Notes: a model not told the origin generated them from the sequence alone. Counted from the stretch's first letter, positions 1-7,982 are shown. The stretch is DNA of 33,674 nucleotides from CAYNFP01 sp964492595 (GCA_964492595.1 CAZBKY010000007.1:1-33674); one strand, 5' to 3'. Numbers and translations are program-made.

Positions 1-2803
1 CATCTGGTAAATATGGCATATCTTCTTCTGGTAATACTAAAGATACAACACCTTTATTTCCATGACGTCCAGCCATTTTATCTCCAACCTGCATTTTTCT
101 TTTTTTAATTATATATACTCTAACTATTTTAGAAACTCCTGCAGGAAGTTCATCTAAATTATCTTTTGTAAATACTTGAACATCATGAACAATTCCAGCA
201 CTTCCATGTGGAACTCTTAAAGATGTATCTCTTACTTCACGAGTTTTTTCACCAAATATTGCATGAAGAAGTTTTTCTTCACTTGAAAGTTCTTGTACGC
301 CTTTAGGTGTCACTTTACCAACTAAAATATCATTTTCTTTTACTTCAGTACCAATTCTAATGATACCGTCTTCTCCAAGGTTTTTACGAGCATCTTCACT
401 TACGTTTGGAATATCTCTGGTAAATTCCTCTGGTCCAAGTTTGGTATCTCTGCATTCAACTTCTTTCATTTCTATGTGAATAGAAGTAAACACATCATCT
501 TTTGCTATTCTTTCATTTAAGATAACTGCATCTTCGTAGTTATATCCATTAAATGTCATAAATGCCACTAAAACATTGCGACCTAATGAAAGCTCACCTT
601 TATCTGTTGAAGGTCCATCAGCAATAACCATACCCTTTTTAACTTCTTCGTTCTTTTTTACAATAGGGTTTTGATTATAGCAAGTTTCAGCATTACTTCT
701 TTGATAATTTATCATTTCATAAGTATGTTTGTCTTTACTATTTTTATCTTTAATTATAATCTTTTTTGAATCGACATATTCGACAATGCCATCTTCTTCA
801 CAAACTACAACTGCACCTGAATCGTGAGCAGCCATATATTCAACACCTGTTCCAACTATTGGAGCCTCAGGTTTTAATAGAGGTACAGCCTGACGTTGCA
901 TATTTGCTCCCATAAGAGCTCTATTCGCATCATCATGTTCCATAAATGGTATCATACTTGTTGTAATAGATACAATTTGAGCTGGAGATACATCTATAAA
1001 ATCAACTTTATCTTTTGATACAAGTAAATTATCTCCCATATATCTTGCAGGAACAATTGCTTCTATTATATTACCCTTAGCATCGCATTCAATAGTTGCC
1101 TGTGAAATATAAAAATCCTCTTCTTCATCAGCTGTCATATATATAACATCTTTTGTTACTGCACTGTTAACCACTTTTCTATATGGAGTCATTATAAATC
1201 CATATTCATTAACTTTAGCATAACTTGATAATGATGTAATAAGCCCGATATTCTGTCCTTCTGGAGTTTCAATAGGACATATTCTTCCATAATGTGATGA
1301 ATTGACATCACGCACTTCCATTCCTGCTCTATCTCTAGATAATCCACCAGGCCCTAGAGCACTTAATCTTCTTTTATCATTAAGTTCAGCCACAGGATTT
1401 ATCTGATCCATAAATTTTGATAATTTACTGCTTCCAAAAAATTCTTTTAAAGCAGCAGCTACCGGACGAATATTTATTAAACTTTTAGGAGTGACCGCAT
1501 CAATTTCTTGAGTTGACATTCTTTCTCTAATAACTCTTTCCATTCTTTCAATACCAACTTTAAATTGATTTTGAATTAACTCTCCGCTTTGTTTAACTCT
1601 TCTATTTCCTAAATGGTCTATTTCATCTAAACTGCCAACTCCATACTGTAAATTTAAATAATATGAAACTGAAGCATAAATATCAGATATTGTAAGTCTT
1701 TTTACATCAATACTCTGATCATTTCCAATAATTTTCAATATTTTATTAGTTCCATCATTAGAATAAACTAAAACTTCCTGGATTTTATCATATTTATCCA
1801 ATTCTTCATTGATTTTTACAGTTTTTACACCATATCCTTTAGCAAATAAAGGTTTAATATCATCTAGTACTTCTCTAGTAATCACTGTGCCTTTTTTAAC
1901 TAAAACTTCTTTGCCATCTTTTATATCCTGAGCTATTTTATTATTTAATAATCTATCTAATACATTTAATTTCTTATTAAATTTATATCTTCCAACTTTA
2001 GCTAAATCATATCTAAATCTATCAAAAAATCTTGTCACTAACTGATTTTTAGAACTATCAAGTGTAGCTGGTTCTCCAGGTCTTAATTTTTCATATATTT
2101 CAATTAATGCCTCATCTGTATTAGTTGTAGCATCTTTTTCAATAGTATTTTTTAATATTTCGTTATCACCAAATAGCTTTATAATATCATCATCTGAAGA
2201 TAATCCTAATGCTCTAAGCAATGTAGTTACAGTTACTTTTCTAGTTCTATCAATTCTAACATGAAAAACACCACGAGCATCAAGCTCATATTCTAACCAT
2301 GTTCCTTTATTTGGAATTATTTCACTTTTTATTAAATTTCTACCATTTTTATCTATTTCATTTTTAAAATAAATACTAGGAGAACGAACCAACTGTGAAT
2401 TAATAACTCTTTCAACTCCATTTATTATAAATGATCCTGTAGGTGTCATTAAAGGAATATCTCCTAAATAAACTTCCTGTTCTTTAACTTCACCTGTTTC
2501 ATTAATAAATAATCTTGACTGAACTTTTAAAGGAGCTGAATAACTTACTCTTCTTTCTTTACTTTCACGCACTGAATATTTAGGCTCACCAAAATGATAA
2601 TCACCGAATTCTAGTGATAGTGAACCCGAAAAACTTTCAACGGGGAAAACATCTTCAAATACTTCCTTTATTCCTTCTTTTAAGAACGCTTCAAATGAAC
2701 TTTTCTGAATTTCCAATAAATTACTAAGTTCAAATGTGTTGCGTGTTTTCGAGAAATTTCTTCTTTCTCTATGGTCACCAAATTTTTCTATTTTGTATGC
2801 CAC
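1..2803 (-). CDS. rpoB: DNA-directed RNA polymerase subunit beta (RpoB), C-terminus outside window
   Basis: Beta subunit of RNA polymerase. About 934 residues are visible; the C-terminal part lies beyond base 1. It starts with GTG at 2801-2803 (VAYKIEKFGDHRERRNF), behind a GGGGTG ribosome binding site. Conserved blocks include CPIETPEGQNIG, the NYEDA active-site acidic pair near base 540, and GDKMAGRHGNKG with the two active-site lysines near bases 70-100. The rifampicin-binding cluster (about 1345-1440) reads FFGSSKLSKFMDQ then INPVAELNDKRRLSALG: relative to E. coli it has Lys at 510 and 513, Ile at 518, Val at 521, Ala at 522, Asn at 525 and Asp at 526, while Ser531 is kept. Q513K and H526D are classic rifampicin-resistance changes, so intrinsic resistance is inferred. 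A promoter lies just upstream, overlapping the stop of the rsmC-like gene. Confidence 0.98.
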   Translation of the reverse strand, partial: MAYKIEKFGDHRERRNFSKTRNTFELSNLLEIQKSSFEAFLKEGIKEVFEDVFPVESFSGSLSLEFGDYHFGEPKYSVRESKERRVSYSAPLKVQSRLFINETGEVKEQEVYLGDIPLMTPTGSFIINGVERVINSQLVRSPSIYFKNEIDKNGRNLIKSEIIPNKGTWLEYELDARGVFHVRIDRTRKVTVTTLLRALGLSSDDDIIKLFGDNEILKNTIEKDATTNTDEALIEIYEKLRPGEPATLDSSKNQLVTRFFDRFRYDLAKVGRYKFNKKLNVLDRLLNNKIAQDIKDGKEVLVKKGTVITREVLDDIKPLFAKGYGVKTVKINEELDKYDKIQEVLVYSNDGTNKILKIIGNDQSIDVKRLTISDIYASVSYYLNLQYGVGSLDEIDHLGNRRVKQSGELIQNQFKVGIERMERVIRERMSTQEIDAVTPKSLINIRPVAAALKEFFGSSKLSKFMDQINPVAELNDKRRLSALGPGGLSRDRAGMEVRDVNSSHYGRICPIETPEGQNIGLITSLSSYAKVNEYGFIMTPYRKVVNSAVTKDVIYMTADEEEDFYISQATIECDAKGNIIEAIVPARYMGDNLLVSKDKVDFIDVSPAQIVSITTSMIPFMEHDDANRALMGANMQRQAVPLLKPEAPIVGTGVEYMAAHDSGAVVVCEEDGIVEYVDSKKIIIKDKNSKDKHTYEMINYQRSNAETCYNQNPIVKKNEEVKKGMVIADGPSTDKGELSLGRNVLVAFMTFNGYNYEDAVILNERIAKDDVFTSIHIEMKEVECRDTKLGPEEFTRDIPNVSEDARKNLGEDGIIRIGTEVKENDILVGKVTPKGVQELSSEEKLLHAIFGEKTREVRDTSLRVPHGSAGIVHDVQVFTKDNLDELPAGVSKIVRVYIIKKRKMQVGDKMAGRHGNKGVVSLVLPEEDMPYLPD

Positions 2804-2872
2804 TTTTTCACCCCAATCCAATTTTTTTTTAAAAGACTACAATAATTTTAAATCAATATATCGCAATTTATA

Positions 2873-2901
2873 ATTCTACCAAACTACTGTCAACAAGTCA
2901 A
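2873..2901 (-). promoter_or_regulatory. SigA-type promoter for rpoB
   Basis: On the minus strand, TTGACT is followed after 17 bases by TAGAAT with an extended TGG before it. The -35 box overlaps the TGA stop of the rsmC-like gene, and the predicted start leaves an untranslated leader of about 65 bases before rpoB. This lets rpoB be transcribed on its own as well as by readthrough from rplKAJL. Confidence 0.6.
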
Positions 2902-3488
2902 CGATTTTTAGCACAAAATATTAAATAGCCCTTTAATTTATTTTTTATTTCTATATTATAATCACTTTCCAATAGTTTTTTTATAGTTAATCCACCTTGA
3001 TCTTTACGAATTACAAACCATAATTCACCATTTTTTAACAAGTGATTTTTAGCACCTTTAAGTATTTCCAAAAGTTTGTTTTTCCCCACCCTTACTGGTG
3101 GGTTTGTAATAATTATATTATATTTATCCGTTATATCATTATATGCATCTGAATAAAATGCCTTTGCATTACATTTATGTTTTTTAATATTCATTTTCGC
3201 TAAATGAATACTCCTTTTATTTACATCTGTCATATCAGCGCTACTATTAGTAAGAATAGATAAAGTTATGCCAATAACACCATATCCACAGCCTAAGTCC
3301 AATATTTTAAGACTTTCATTATGAGACTTTAAATATGACTTAATTAATATATCACTACCAAAATCTATTTTATCTTTTGAAAACACTCCTGAGTCAGAAT
3401 AGAAAACAAGGGAATTATCAAGTATACTGTACTTAATTTCCTTTATTTCACTCTTTAATTTTTCATTATTTGTAAAGTAATGATCCAT
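2898..3488 (-). CDS. Class I SAM methyltransferase, RsmC/YbxB-like
   Basis: A 196-residue methyltransferase of the RsmC (16S rRNA G1207 methylase) family, matching B. subtilis YbxB, which sits at the same place between rplL and rpoB. Motif I, ILDLGCGYGVIG, is at about residues 62-73, and the catalytic NPPV (with RVGK after it) is at 129-132, the form typical of N2-guanine methylases. The N-terminus MDHYFTNNEK resembles the short single-domain YbxB type. I chose the ATG at 3486-3488 because an AAGGG motif precedes it and the family begins there; an upstream in-frame ATG at 3518 would add ten residues and overlap the terminator after rplL. The rRNA target is inferred from family and position; it was not demonstrated for YbxB that I know of. 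Confidence 0.85.
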   Translation of the reverse strand: MDHYFTNNEKLKSEIKEIKYSILDNSLVFYSDSGVFSKDKIDFGSDILIKSYLKSHNESLKILDLGCGYGVIGITLSILTNSSADMTDVNKRSIHLAKMNIKKHKCNAKAFYSDAYNDITDKYNIIITNPPVRVGKNKLLEILKGAKNHLLKNGELWFVIRKDQGGLTIKKLLESDYNIEIKNKLKGYLIFCAKNR

Positions 3489-3515
3489 TATGATTTTCCC
3501 TTTTCCATATAAACG

Positions 3516-3540
3516 CAAAAAAGCCTCTATTAAAGGCTTG
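3516..3540 (-). terminator. Intrinsic terminator/attenuator between rplL and the rsmC-like gene
   Basis: On the minus strand, AAGCCT, a seven-base loop and AGGCTT are followed by a run of T. It begins ten bases after the rplL stop and ends before the next start codon, so it would reduce readthrough from the very abundant L7/L12 message into the methylase and rpoB. The separate rpoB promoter fits this arrangement. Confidence 0.75.
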
Positions 3541-3549
3541 CTTCTATAT

Positions 3550-3921
3550 TTATGCTAATTCTACTGTTGCGCCAACTTCTTCAAGTTTAGCTTTTAATTC
3601 ATTTGCTTCATCTGATGATACATTTTCTTTGATATTTCCACCAGCATCAGCTAAATCTTTTGCTTCTTTAAGTCCTAAACCAGTTACTTCTCTAATTAGT
3701 TTAATTACTTGTAGTTTTTGAGCTCCTGCTTCTTTTAAAACCACTGTTTTTGAAGAGCTTCCTTCATCTGCGCTTGCTTCTGCCACTGGAGCTGCAGAAA
3801 CCGCTACTGCACTTGGATCTACTCCAAACTCTTCTTTCATCATATCAACTAATTCTTTTACTTCAAGAATTGTTTTTTCTTTAAGTGCTGCGATAATATC
3901 TTTGTTTTCAATTTTTGCCAT
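3550..3921 (-). CDS. rplL: Large ribosomal subunit protein bL12 (L7/L12)
   Basis: Stalk protein of the 50S subunit that recruits translational GTPases; 123 residues, normal length. It has the N-terminal dimerisation region (residues 1-35), an Ala/Ser-rich hinge (about 38-58) and the conserved C-terminal domain with KLQVIKLIREVTGLGLKEAK (about 69-88). The ATG shares one base with the TAA stop of rplJ (TAATG), and its GGAGG ribosome binding site lies inside the end of rplJ, so the two stalk genes are translationally coupled. A terminator follows immediately. Confidence 0.98.
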   Translation of the reverse strand: MAKIENKDIIAALKEKTILEVKELVDMMKEEFGVDPSAVAVSAAPVAEASADEGSSSKTVVLKEAGAQKLQVIKLIREVTGLGLKEAKDLADAGGNIKENVSSDEANELKAKLEEVGATVELA

Positions 3922-4424
3922 TATTCAGTTCCTCCTTTTTCTAATTTTTCAGCATATAAGTTAAGACCTATACTTAAATTTCTTAAATGCTCTACCAAAC
4001 CACCTGCAAACATTGTAAGTAAACCTTCCATAGATGGAATATCTGCATACTCTCTAATTACACTTTCCTCTACTACGGCATTATCAATGTACCCTGCTCT
4101 TATTTCCAATGCTGGATAATCTTTAGTAAACTCACTCACTATTTTGATTGGCTCAATAATATCACTTGAGAATAAGTATGCATTCGGTCCTTCCATAAAA
4201 TCTTCTAATTTAATGTTTTTATCTCTTAGAGCTAAATTCATTAAAGTGTTTTTATAGATTTTAATGTCAGTTCCGATTTCTCTTAAACTTCTTCTTAGCT
4301 TTGTAATCTCATCAACTGTAAGTCCACGATAATCTAAAAGCAAAAATGTTTTACTTTTATCTAATTTACTTTTGATTTCTTCAACAACTGCTTTTTTCTG
4401 TTCAAGACTTTTTTCGCTTGCCAT
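3921..4424 (-). CDS. rplJ: Large ribosomal subunit protein uL10
   Basis: Base of the ribosomal stalk: it binds 23S rRNA and carries L7/L12 dimers on its C-terminal helix. 167 residues from the ATG at 4422-4424 (MASEKSLEQKKAVVEEIKSK), which has AGGAGGG in good position; a start 13 codons upstream would lie inside the L10 leader and is rejected. The motif FLLLDYRGLTVDEITKLRRS at about residues 28-47 is typical of L10. The C-terminus has the stalk-binding helix (LRNLSIGLNLYAEKLEK). It is preceded by an L10 leader RNA, so expression is probably autoregulated by the L10-(L12) complex. Confidence 0.97.
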   Translation of the reverse strand: MASEKSLEQKKAVVEEIKSKLDKSKTFLLLDYRGLTVDEITKLRRSLREIGTDIKIYKNTLMNLALRDKNIKLEDFMEGPNAYLFSSDIIEPIKIVSEFTKDYPALEIRAGYIDNAVVEESVIREYADIPSMEGLLTMFAGGLVEHLRNLSIGLNLYAEKLEKGGTE

Positions 4425-4454
4425 ATAAATCCCTCCTTTATTTTTATAAACAAA

Positions 4455-4535
4455 GCCTTCCATAGGAAAGCTTATAAACGTTTGTTATAAGTTCCTCGGT
4501 AGGATTTATGTTTGTACCTACTGTCTATGGGACTT
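4455..4535 (-). promoter_or_regulatory. Ribosomal protein L10 leader RNA
   Basis: The region upstream of rplJ reads, on the minus strand, CCCATAGACAGTAGG, then AATCCTACCGAGG, and closes with CTATGG. These pieces match the conserved L10 leader (Rfam L10_leader family): an outer stem CCATAG/CTATGG, an inner stem GTAGG/CCTAC, and the unpaired GACA and GAGG segments that bind L10. It lies between rplA and rplJ as in other Bacillota. Boundaries are approximate. Confidence 0.8.
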
Positions 4536-4586
4536 CTTCATTAATATGTATTATATAATACTTTTATTTTTTTGTAAATACTTTTT

Positions 4587-5282
4587 TTACAATTCAAATG
4601 ATGCGACATCTAATTTTATGCCAGGACTCATAGTTGATGATATGCTAATATTCTTAATAAATGTACCTTTAACACCATTTGGCTTGTTTTTAGATATTTC
4701 TTTAACTACTGCTATTAAATTTTCTTTTAAAAATTTTTCGTTAAATGAAAGTTTACCTATAATAACATGTACATTCCCGAAAGAATCATTTTTATATTCC
4801 ACTTGTCCTTTTTTAATGTTTTCAATCGCAGTTTTGACATTTGTTGTTACAGTTCCAAGTTTAGGGTTTGGCATTAAACCTTTAGGACCTAATACTTTAC
4901 CTATTTTACCGAGCGAAGCCATCATATCTGGAGTTGCTACGATTACATCAAAATCAAACCAGTTTTCTTTTTCGATTTTTTCTATAATATCAGTATCTCC
5001 AACATAGTCTGCTCCAGCTTCTTTTGCTTCTTGTGATTGAGTTTTTGATATTACTAGAATTCTTTTTGTTTTACCAGTTCCATTAGGTAACACTATAGAA
5101 TTTCTAATATTCATTTCTGATTTTTTTGCATCAATATTTAATCTCAACACTACTTCAACTGTTTCATCAAATTTTCTAGGTTTTATACCTTTTAATACTT
5201 TTATCGCTTCATCTACTGTATGACTTTTATTTTTGTCAACATTTTTAGAAGCTTCCACATATAATTTTCCATGATTTTTCAT
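4587..5282 (-). CDS. rplA: Large ribosomal subunit protein uL1
   Basis: L1 stalk protein of the 50S subunit, which binds 23S rRNA and moves E-site tRNA; often also an mRNA repressor of its own operon. 231 residues. Recognisable are the N-terminal KHGKLYVEA-like start, VDEAIKVLKGIKPRKFDETV (about 23-42), and the hallmark LGKIGKVLGPKGLMPNPKLG (about 125-144). I chose the ATG at 5280-5282 (MKNHGKLYVEA) to match the family's start, although a GTG two codons upstream is closer to the AGGAGG motif. It follows rplK by 41 bases and is separated from rplJ by the L10 leader. Confidence 0.97.
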   Translation of the reverse strand: MKNHGKLYVEASKNVDKNKSHTVDEAIKVLKGIKPRKFDETVEVVLRLNIDAKKSEMNIRNSIVLPNGTGKTKRILVISKTQSQEAKEAGADYVGDTDIIEKIEKENWFDFDVIVATPDMMASLGKIGKVLGPKGLMPNPKLGTVTTNVKTAIENIKKGQVEYKNDSFGNVHVIIGKLSFNEKFLKENLIAVVKEISKNKPNGVKGTFIKNISISSTMSPGIKLDVASFEL

Positions 5283-5323
5283 AAACACTTCTTCCTCCTT
5301 ACTGTGGTAATGGATTATTTATT

Positions 5324-5944
5324 TTACTCGTCTTCTTTTTTATTTTCTTCAAGTGATTCAGTTTCTTCAGATTGTTCTGTAATTTCAACTTCTGGTGAAG
5401 CTTCTTCTGCCATAGCTTTAGCATCTGCTTCCATTTGTTCTAATTCGGCTTCAATTCTTGCAGCTTCTTCTTCAGCCTTAGCGGCCTCTGCTCCCTGCTC
5501 TGCTAATTCAGCATCATTTACACCTTTAACAGCAATACCCATATTTCTTGCAGTACCAGCAATTATTTCCATTGCTTCTTCAATACTATATGCATTTAAA
5601 TCTGGTAGTTTAATTTCCGCTATACGCCTTAAATCTTCTTTTGTTATAGTTGCCACTACTTGGTTGGCTCCCTTTTGAGACCCTTTTGCAAGGTTAGCAG
5701 CTTTTAACAATAAAGTTGCGGCTGGTGGAGTTTTTAATACAAAGTCAAATGATCTATCTTCATAAATTTTAATTTCAACGGGAATCACGTTTCCCATTTT
5801 ATCTTTAGTAGCATCATTATACCTAGTACAAAACTCTTGCAAGTTAATTCCCGCAGGACCTAAAACAGTTCCAACTGGTGGAGCTGGTGTAGCTTTACCC
5901 GCTTCTATTTGCAATTTAACTATCTTCTGAACATTTTTTGCCAC
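5324..5944 (-). CDS. rplK: Large ribosomal subunit protein uL11 with an acidic C-terminal extension
   Basis: L11 binds the GTPase-associated region of 23S rRNA and is needed for the RelA stringent response. The first ~143 residues are an ordinary L11: MAKNVQKIVKLQIEAGKATP, PPVGTVLGPAGIN, and a C-terminal rRNA-binding domain ending in ARNMGIAVKG. The usual protein stops there (about 141 residues), but this one continues for about 63 more, a highly charged Glu/Ala-rich tail (EAAKAEEEAARIEAELEQME and onward) likely to form a long helix, ending in ENKKEDE. The reading frame is open and there is no frameshift sign. It starts with GTG at 5942-5944 behind AGGAGGTG. It is the first gene of rplKAJL and, unusually, is not directly behind nusG. 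Confidence 0.97.
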   Translation of the reverse strand: MAKNVQKIVKLQIEAGKATPAPPVGTVLGPAGINLQEFCTRYNDATKDKMGNVIPVEIKIYEDRSFDFVLKTPPAATLLLKAANLAKGSQKGANQVVATITKEDLRRIAEIKLPDLNAYSIEEAMEIIAGTARNMGIAVKGVNDAELAEQGAEAAKAEEEAARIEAELEQMEADAKAMAEEASPEVEITEQSEETESLEENKKEDE

Positions 5945-6041
5945 GAAAACACCTCCTATTTAGTATTTTTTTCGCGAGTGGTATACGATAATCCATAATC
6001 TCCCACTAATCAAATTGTATACAATACAAATTCGCTTATTC

Positions 6042-6070
6042 ATGATATCACAAGAATTTTAATAATTCAA
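6042..6070 (-). promoter_or_regulatory. Promoter of the rplK operon
   Basis: On the minus strand TTGAAT, 17 bases, then TATCAT with an extended TGA before it. It gives a leader of about 90 bases that can form AGTGG/CCACT pairing around a GGGAG motif before the AGGAGG ribosome binding site. Because nusG lies over 2 kb away, this promoter would be the main driver of rplKAJL. The hairpin could be an L1- or L11-type autoregulatory site, but I cannot match it to a known leader. Confidence 0.6.
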
Positions 6071-6101
6071 GATATTTCTGCATGTATATATTGTTTTACA
6101 A

Positions 6102-6123
6102 CAAAAAAAGCATAAAAAATGCT
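6102..6123 (-). terminator. Intrinsic terminator after the two-TM membrane protein gene
   Basis: AGCAT, a five-base loop and ATGCT followed by seven T on the minus strand, nine bases after the stop of the 6132 gene. The stem is short, but the T run and position fit a terminator separating this gene from the rplK promoter. Confidence 0.5.
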
Positions 6124-6131
6124 CTTCTAAT

Positions 6132-6818
6132 TTATCTGTTAGATTTACCTCTGGTTCTAGTCATTGGTTTTATTTGAGATGACTGAGCTATAAATTCATT
6201 ATATCTATCAATATTAGCTTTTATTGTTTTTAAATCTTCTAAAGATAAACTATGTATAAAATTAATATCAAGCACTTGTCCCCTATCATTAGTCTCTATA
6301 TTTTTTGTTATAGCTTTTGCCAAAGGTTTACGAACTTTTAACAGCATTGTCTCACTTTTTTTTATATTATCATTTAATATTTTTTCATTAGCCAAAAAAT
6401 ATTCTGATTTTTCTATGTCTTTTAAAACCTGTTTTAAAACGTTGTGGTTATTTACCGACACTCCTATCATACTTCCAGCTACAGCCGCTATTACTGCAAG
6501 AACTATTAAAACCGTCTTTACACTTACCGCCAACAACATACCAATTAGTGGAAAGGTTAATATCACAGCTCCCAAAATTATTGAAGGTAGTATTCCCCAT
6601 AATGTTTCTGAATTTAAATCAGATTGGTGAATAGTTTTATTTGAATTAGCAACCTGTTGTTCCATTATGCTATTTAAATACTCAATATTAGCTTCGGTAT
6701 TTGATAGCTTATTATCAAAACTACCATCTGCATAATATACGATTATTTTATCTCCTTTTGGTACATAACGTAAAATAAAATTTTTCCTATCTTCTTTTAT
6801 TATAGTGTAATCTTTCAT
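6132..6818 (-). CDS. Unknown protein with two central membrane segments
   Basis: I do not recognise this 228-residue protein. Residues 1-70 are polar, with YVPKGDKIIVYYADGSF near the start. A pair of hydrophobic segments follows (about 75-130: LWGILPSIILGAVILTFPLI and VLIVLAVIAAVAGSMIGV). The remainder is charged and probably helical, ending in a basic tail (MTRTRGKSNR). Both ends are therefore predicted on the same side of the membrane, most likely the cytoplasm. I used the ATG at 6816-6818, since the upstream GTG has no ribosome binding site; support for either start is weak. It lies between nusG and rplK, genes that are adjacent in most Bacillota, and is followed by a terminator. Confidence 0.7.
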   Translation of the reverse strand: MKDYTIIKEDRKNFILRYVPKGDKIIVYYADGSFDNKLSNTEANIEYLNSIMEQQVANSNKTIHQSDLNSETLWGILPSIILGAVILTFPLIGMLLAVSVKTVLIVLAVIAAVAGSMIGVSVNNHNVLKQVLKDIEKSEYFLANEKILNDNIKKSETMLLKVRKPLAKAITKNIETNDRGQVLDINFIHSLSLEDLKTIKANIDRYNEFIAQSSQIKPMTRTRGKSNR

Positions 6819-6873
6819 AATTATAATTTTCCCCACTTTCGAATATATACTATAATGTTTTTTACATTAAAAG

Positions 6874-7155
6874 TCAATAATTTTTATAAGTAAGTTTTTT
6901 ATTCTTTAAAAAGAATTTATTATATATAAGATAAAAAATTATCATTCCTGATGTACAAACAATAATATCATCAATATCAAAAACTCCAAGTTTAAAAATA
7001 AACTGAATTGATTCACTTAATAAAATAATTATAAAAGATATTAAAATATTTTTCTTAAGGTTTTTTAAACTAAACAACTCTATTAAAAAATAATTAATAG
7101 GCATATAAACAAAAAAATTACCAAAAATATATTCGTAGGAATACCATTTTAACAC
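6874..7155 (-). CDS. VanZ-like family protein, short (possibly truncated)
   Basis: 93 residues with about three membrane segments. The pattern GNFFVYMPINYFLIELF, then SESIQFIFKLGVFDIDDII and a further hydrophobic segment, matches the core of the VanZ-like family, where a GN..LF.P.G motif is followed by E..Q...G..DIDDII. Family members are usually 140-180 residues with an extra N-terminal membrane segment, which is missing here. The only start is a GTG with no ribosome binding site, six bases after the TGA stop of the HD hydrolase and in the same frame, so it may be translated by reinitiation, or be a decaying fragment. VanZ-like proteins have varied or unknown roles; a link to glycopeptide resistance should not be assumed. 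Confidence 0.6.
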   Translation of the reverse strand: MLKWYSYEYIFGNFFVYMPINYFLIELFSLKNLKKNILISFIIILLSESIQFIFKLGVFDIDDIIVCTSGMIIFYLIYNKFFLKNKKLTYKNY

Positions 7156-7161
7156 AAAAAA

Positions 7162-7878
7162 TCAATGCTTTTTTAAAGTCAAATTTTTATTGTTTCCAGT
7201 TATAAGAGTTAAAAAAGCATTAAAGTTTTTTAGTTCACTTAATGAGGAGATTTTATCTGCTTTATTCATTATTATTCCTTCAATATTTTTTGATCTTCTA
7301 AATGATAAACCTGGAATAGCGCTTTTTGTTAATTCAGTTATAATTTTTAAATATTTTGGGTTATCAAGAAGATGAGAATTATTTAATTCCATATTAGTTC
7401 CATCAATTTTCCTTACTGGAAATGGAAACATATGATGAATTATACCATCTAATAGTTTGACTGTTCTTTCTTCATTTTCATTAAAATAGCTTGGGTACCA
7501 TCTAACAGCATTCAAAGCTGCCTCTATCGGATGAACAAAACCATGTCTATTAATTCCTCTAGATTTTTTTACTCCACTATTTTGCCATGGATTTGTATAT
7601 AAATCGTGAAATAAAGCAATTAATACTGCATCTTCTATATTAAAATCTTTTTTATTACTTTTTGATTTTGATAATTTATAGGTTATAATCGCATCAGTTA
7701 ATATATGAATTCCAAGACTTACTTCATCATGATGAACAAATTCACTTGATAATCTTTTTTGGAATTCATCGTGAATAATTATCGGCATAGAAATACTTGA
7801 AAACTCCTCTATTTCATCTTTAGTAAATTTATAATAATTAAATATTTTTTTAATGTAATCACTTTCTAATACTTCCAT
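7162..7878 (-). CDS. HD-domain metal-dependent hydrolase
   Basis: 238 residues. The HD superfamily signature is present: an early His region (EFVHHDEVSLGIH, about 47-59), HD in IALFHDLYTNPWQ (about 88-100), and later His residues in HGFVHPIEAALN (about 112-123) and IIHHMFPFP (about 147-155), which would bind metal. The substrate cannot be read from sequence; HD proteins act on nucleotides and other phosphoesters. It begins with ATG behind AGGAGGG, downstream of a good SigA promoter, and leads into the short VanZ-like ORF. It is part of the gene block that separates nusG from rplK. Confidence 0.8.
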   Translation of the reverse strand: MEVLESDYIKKIFNYYKFTKDEIEEFSSISMPIIIHDEFQKRLSSEFVHHDEVSLGIHILTDAIITYKLSKSKSNKKDFNIEDAVLIALFHDLYTNPWQNSGVKKSRGINRHGFVHPIEAALNAVRWYPSYFNENEERTVKLLDGIIHHMFPFPVRKIDGTNMELNNSHLLDNPKYLKIITELTKSAIPGLSFRRSKNIEGIIMNKADKISSLSELKNFNAFLTLITGNNKNLTLKKH

Positions 7879-7901
7879 AGAACCCTCCTTTAATACTTGA
7901 T

Positions 7902-7930
7902 ATTATATCATTTTACTCATTATTTTTCAA
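7902..7930 (-). promoter_or_regulatory. SigA-type promoter for the HD hydrolase
   Basis: TTGAAA, 17 bases, then a perfect TATAAT on the minus strand, about 25 bases before the start codon. It lies back to back with the plus-strand promoter of the small membrane protein. Confidence 0.7.
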
Positions 7931-7946
7931 TAAAGGCTCGGGTTTT

Positions 7947-7976
7947 TTGTGATATTTCCCATAAATGGTATATAAT
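7947..7976 (+). promoter_or_regulatory. Promoter placing transcription start at an ATG (leaderless candidate)
   Basis: TTGTGA, 18 bases, then TATAAT at 7971-7976. The expected start, seven bases after the -10 box, is 7983, exactly the A of the ATG of the small membrane protein. There is no ribosome binding site. Confidence 0.55.
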
Positions 7977-7982
7977 AATTCT

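Noticed and set aside
4546..5007. Plus-strand ORF opposite rplA
   Set aside because: Mirror of the rplA coding sequence, no homology and no initiation signals.
5271..5678. Plus-strand ORF of 135 codons opposite rplK
   Set aside because: Its Ser/Ala-rich sequence is the antisense shadow of the Glu/Ala-rich L11 tail; no promoter or ribosome binding site.
7140..7180. TGA read as tryptophan (Mollicutes code), fusing the HD and VanZ-like ORFs
   Set aside because: Trp positions in conserved genes here use TGG, and TGA ends several complete genes (RsmC-like, HD hydrolase, phosphoesterase, rlmH), so the standard code applies.
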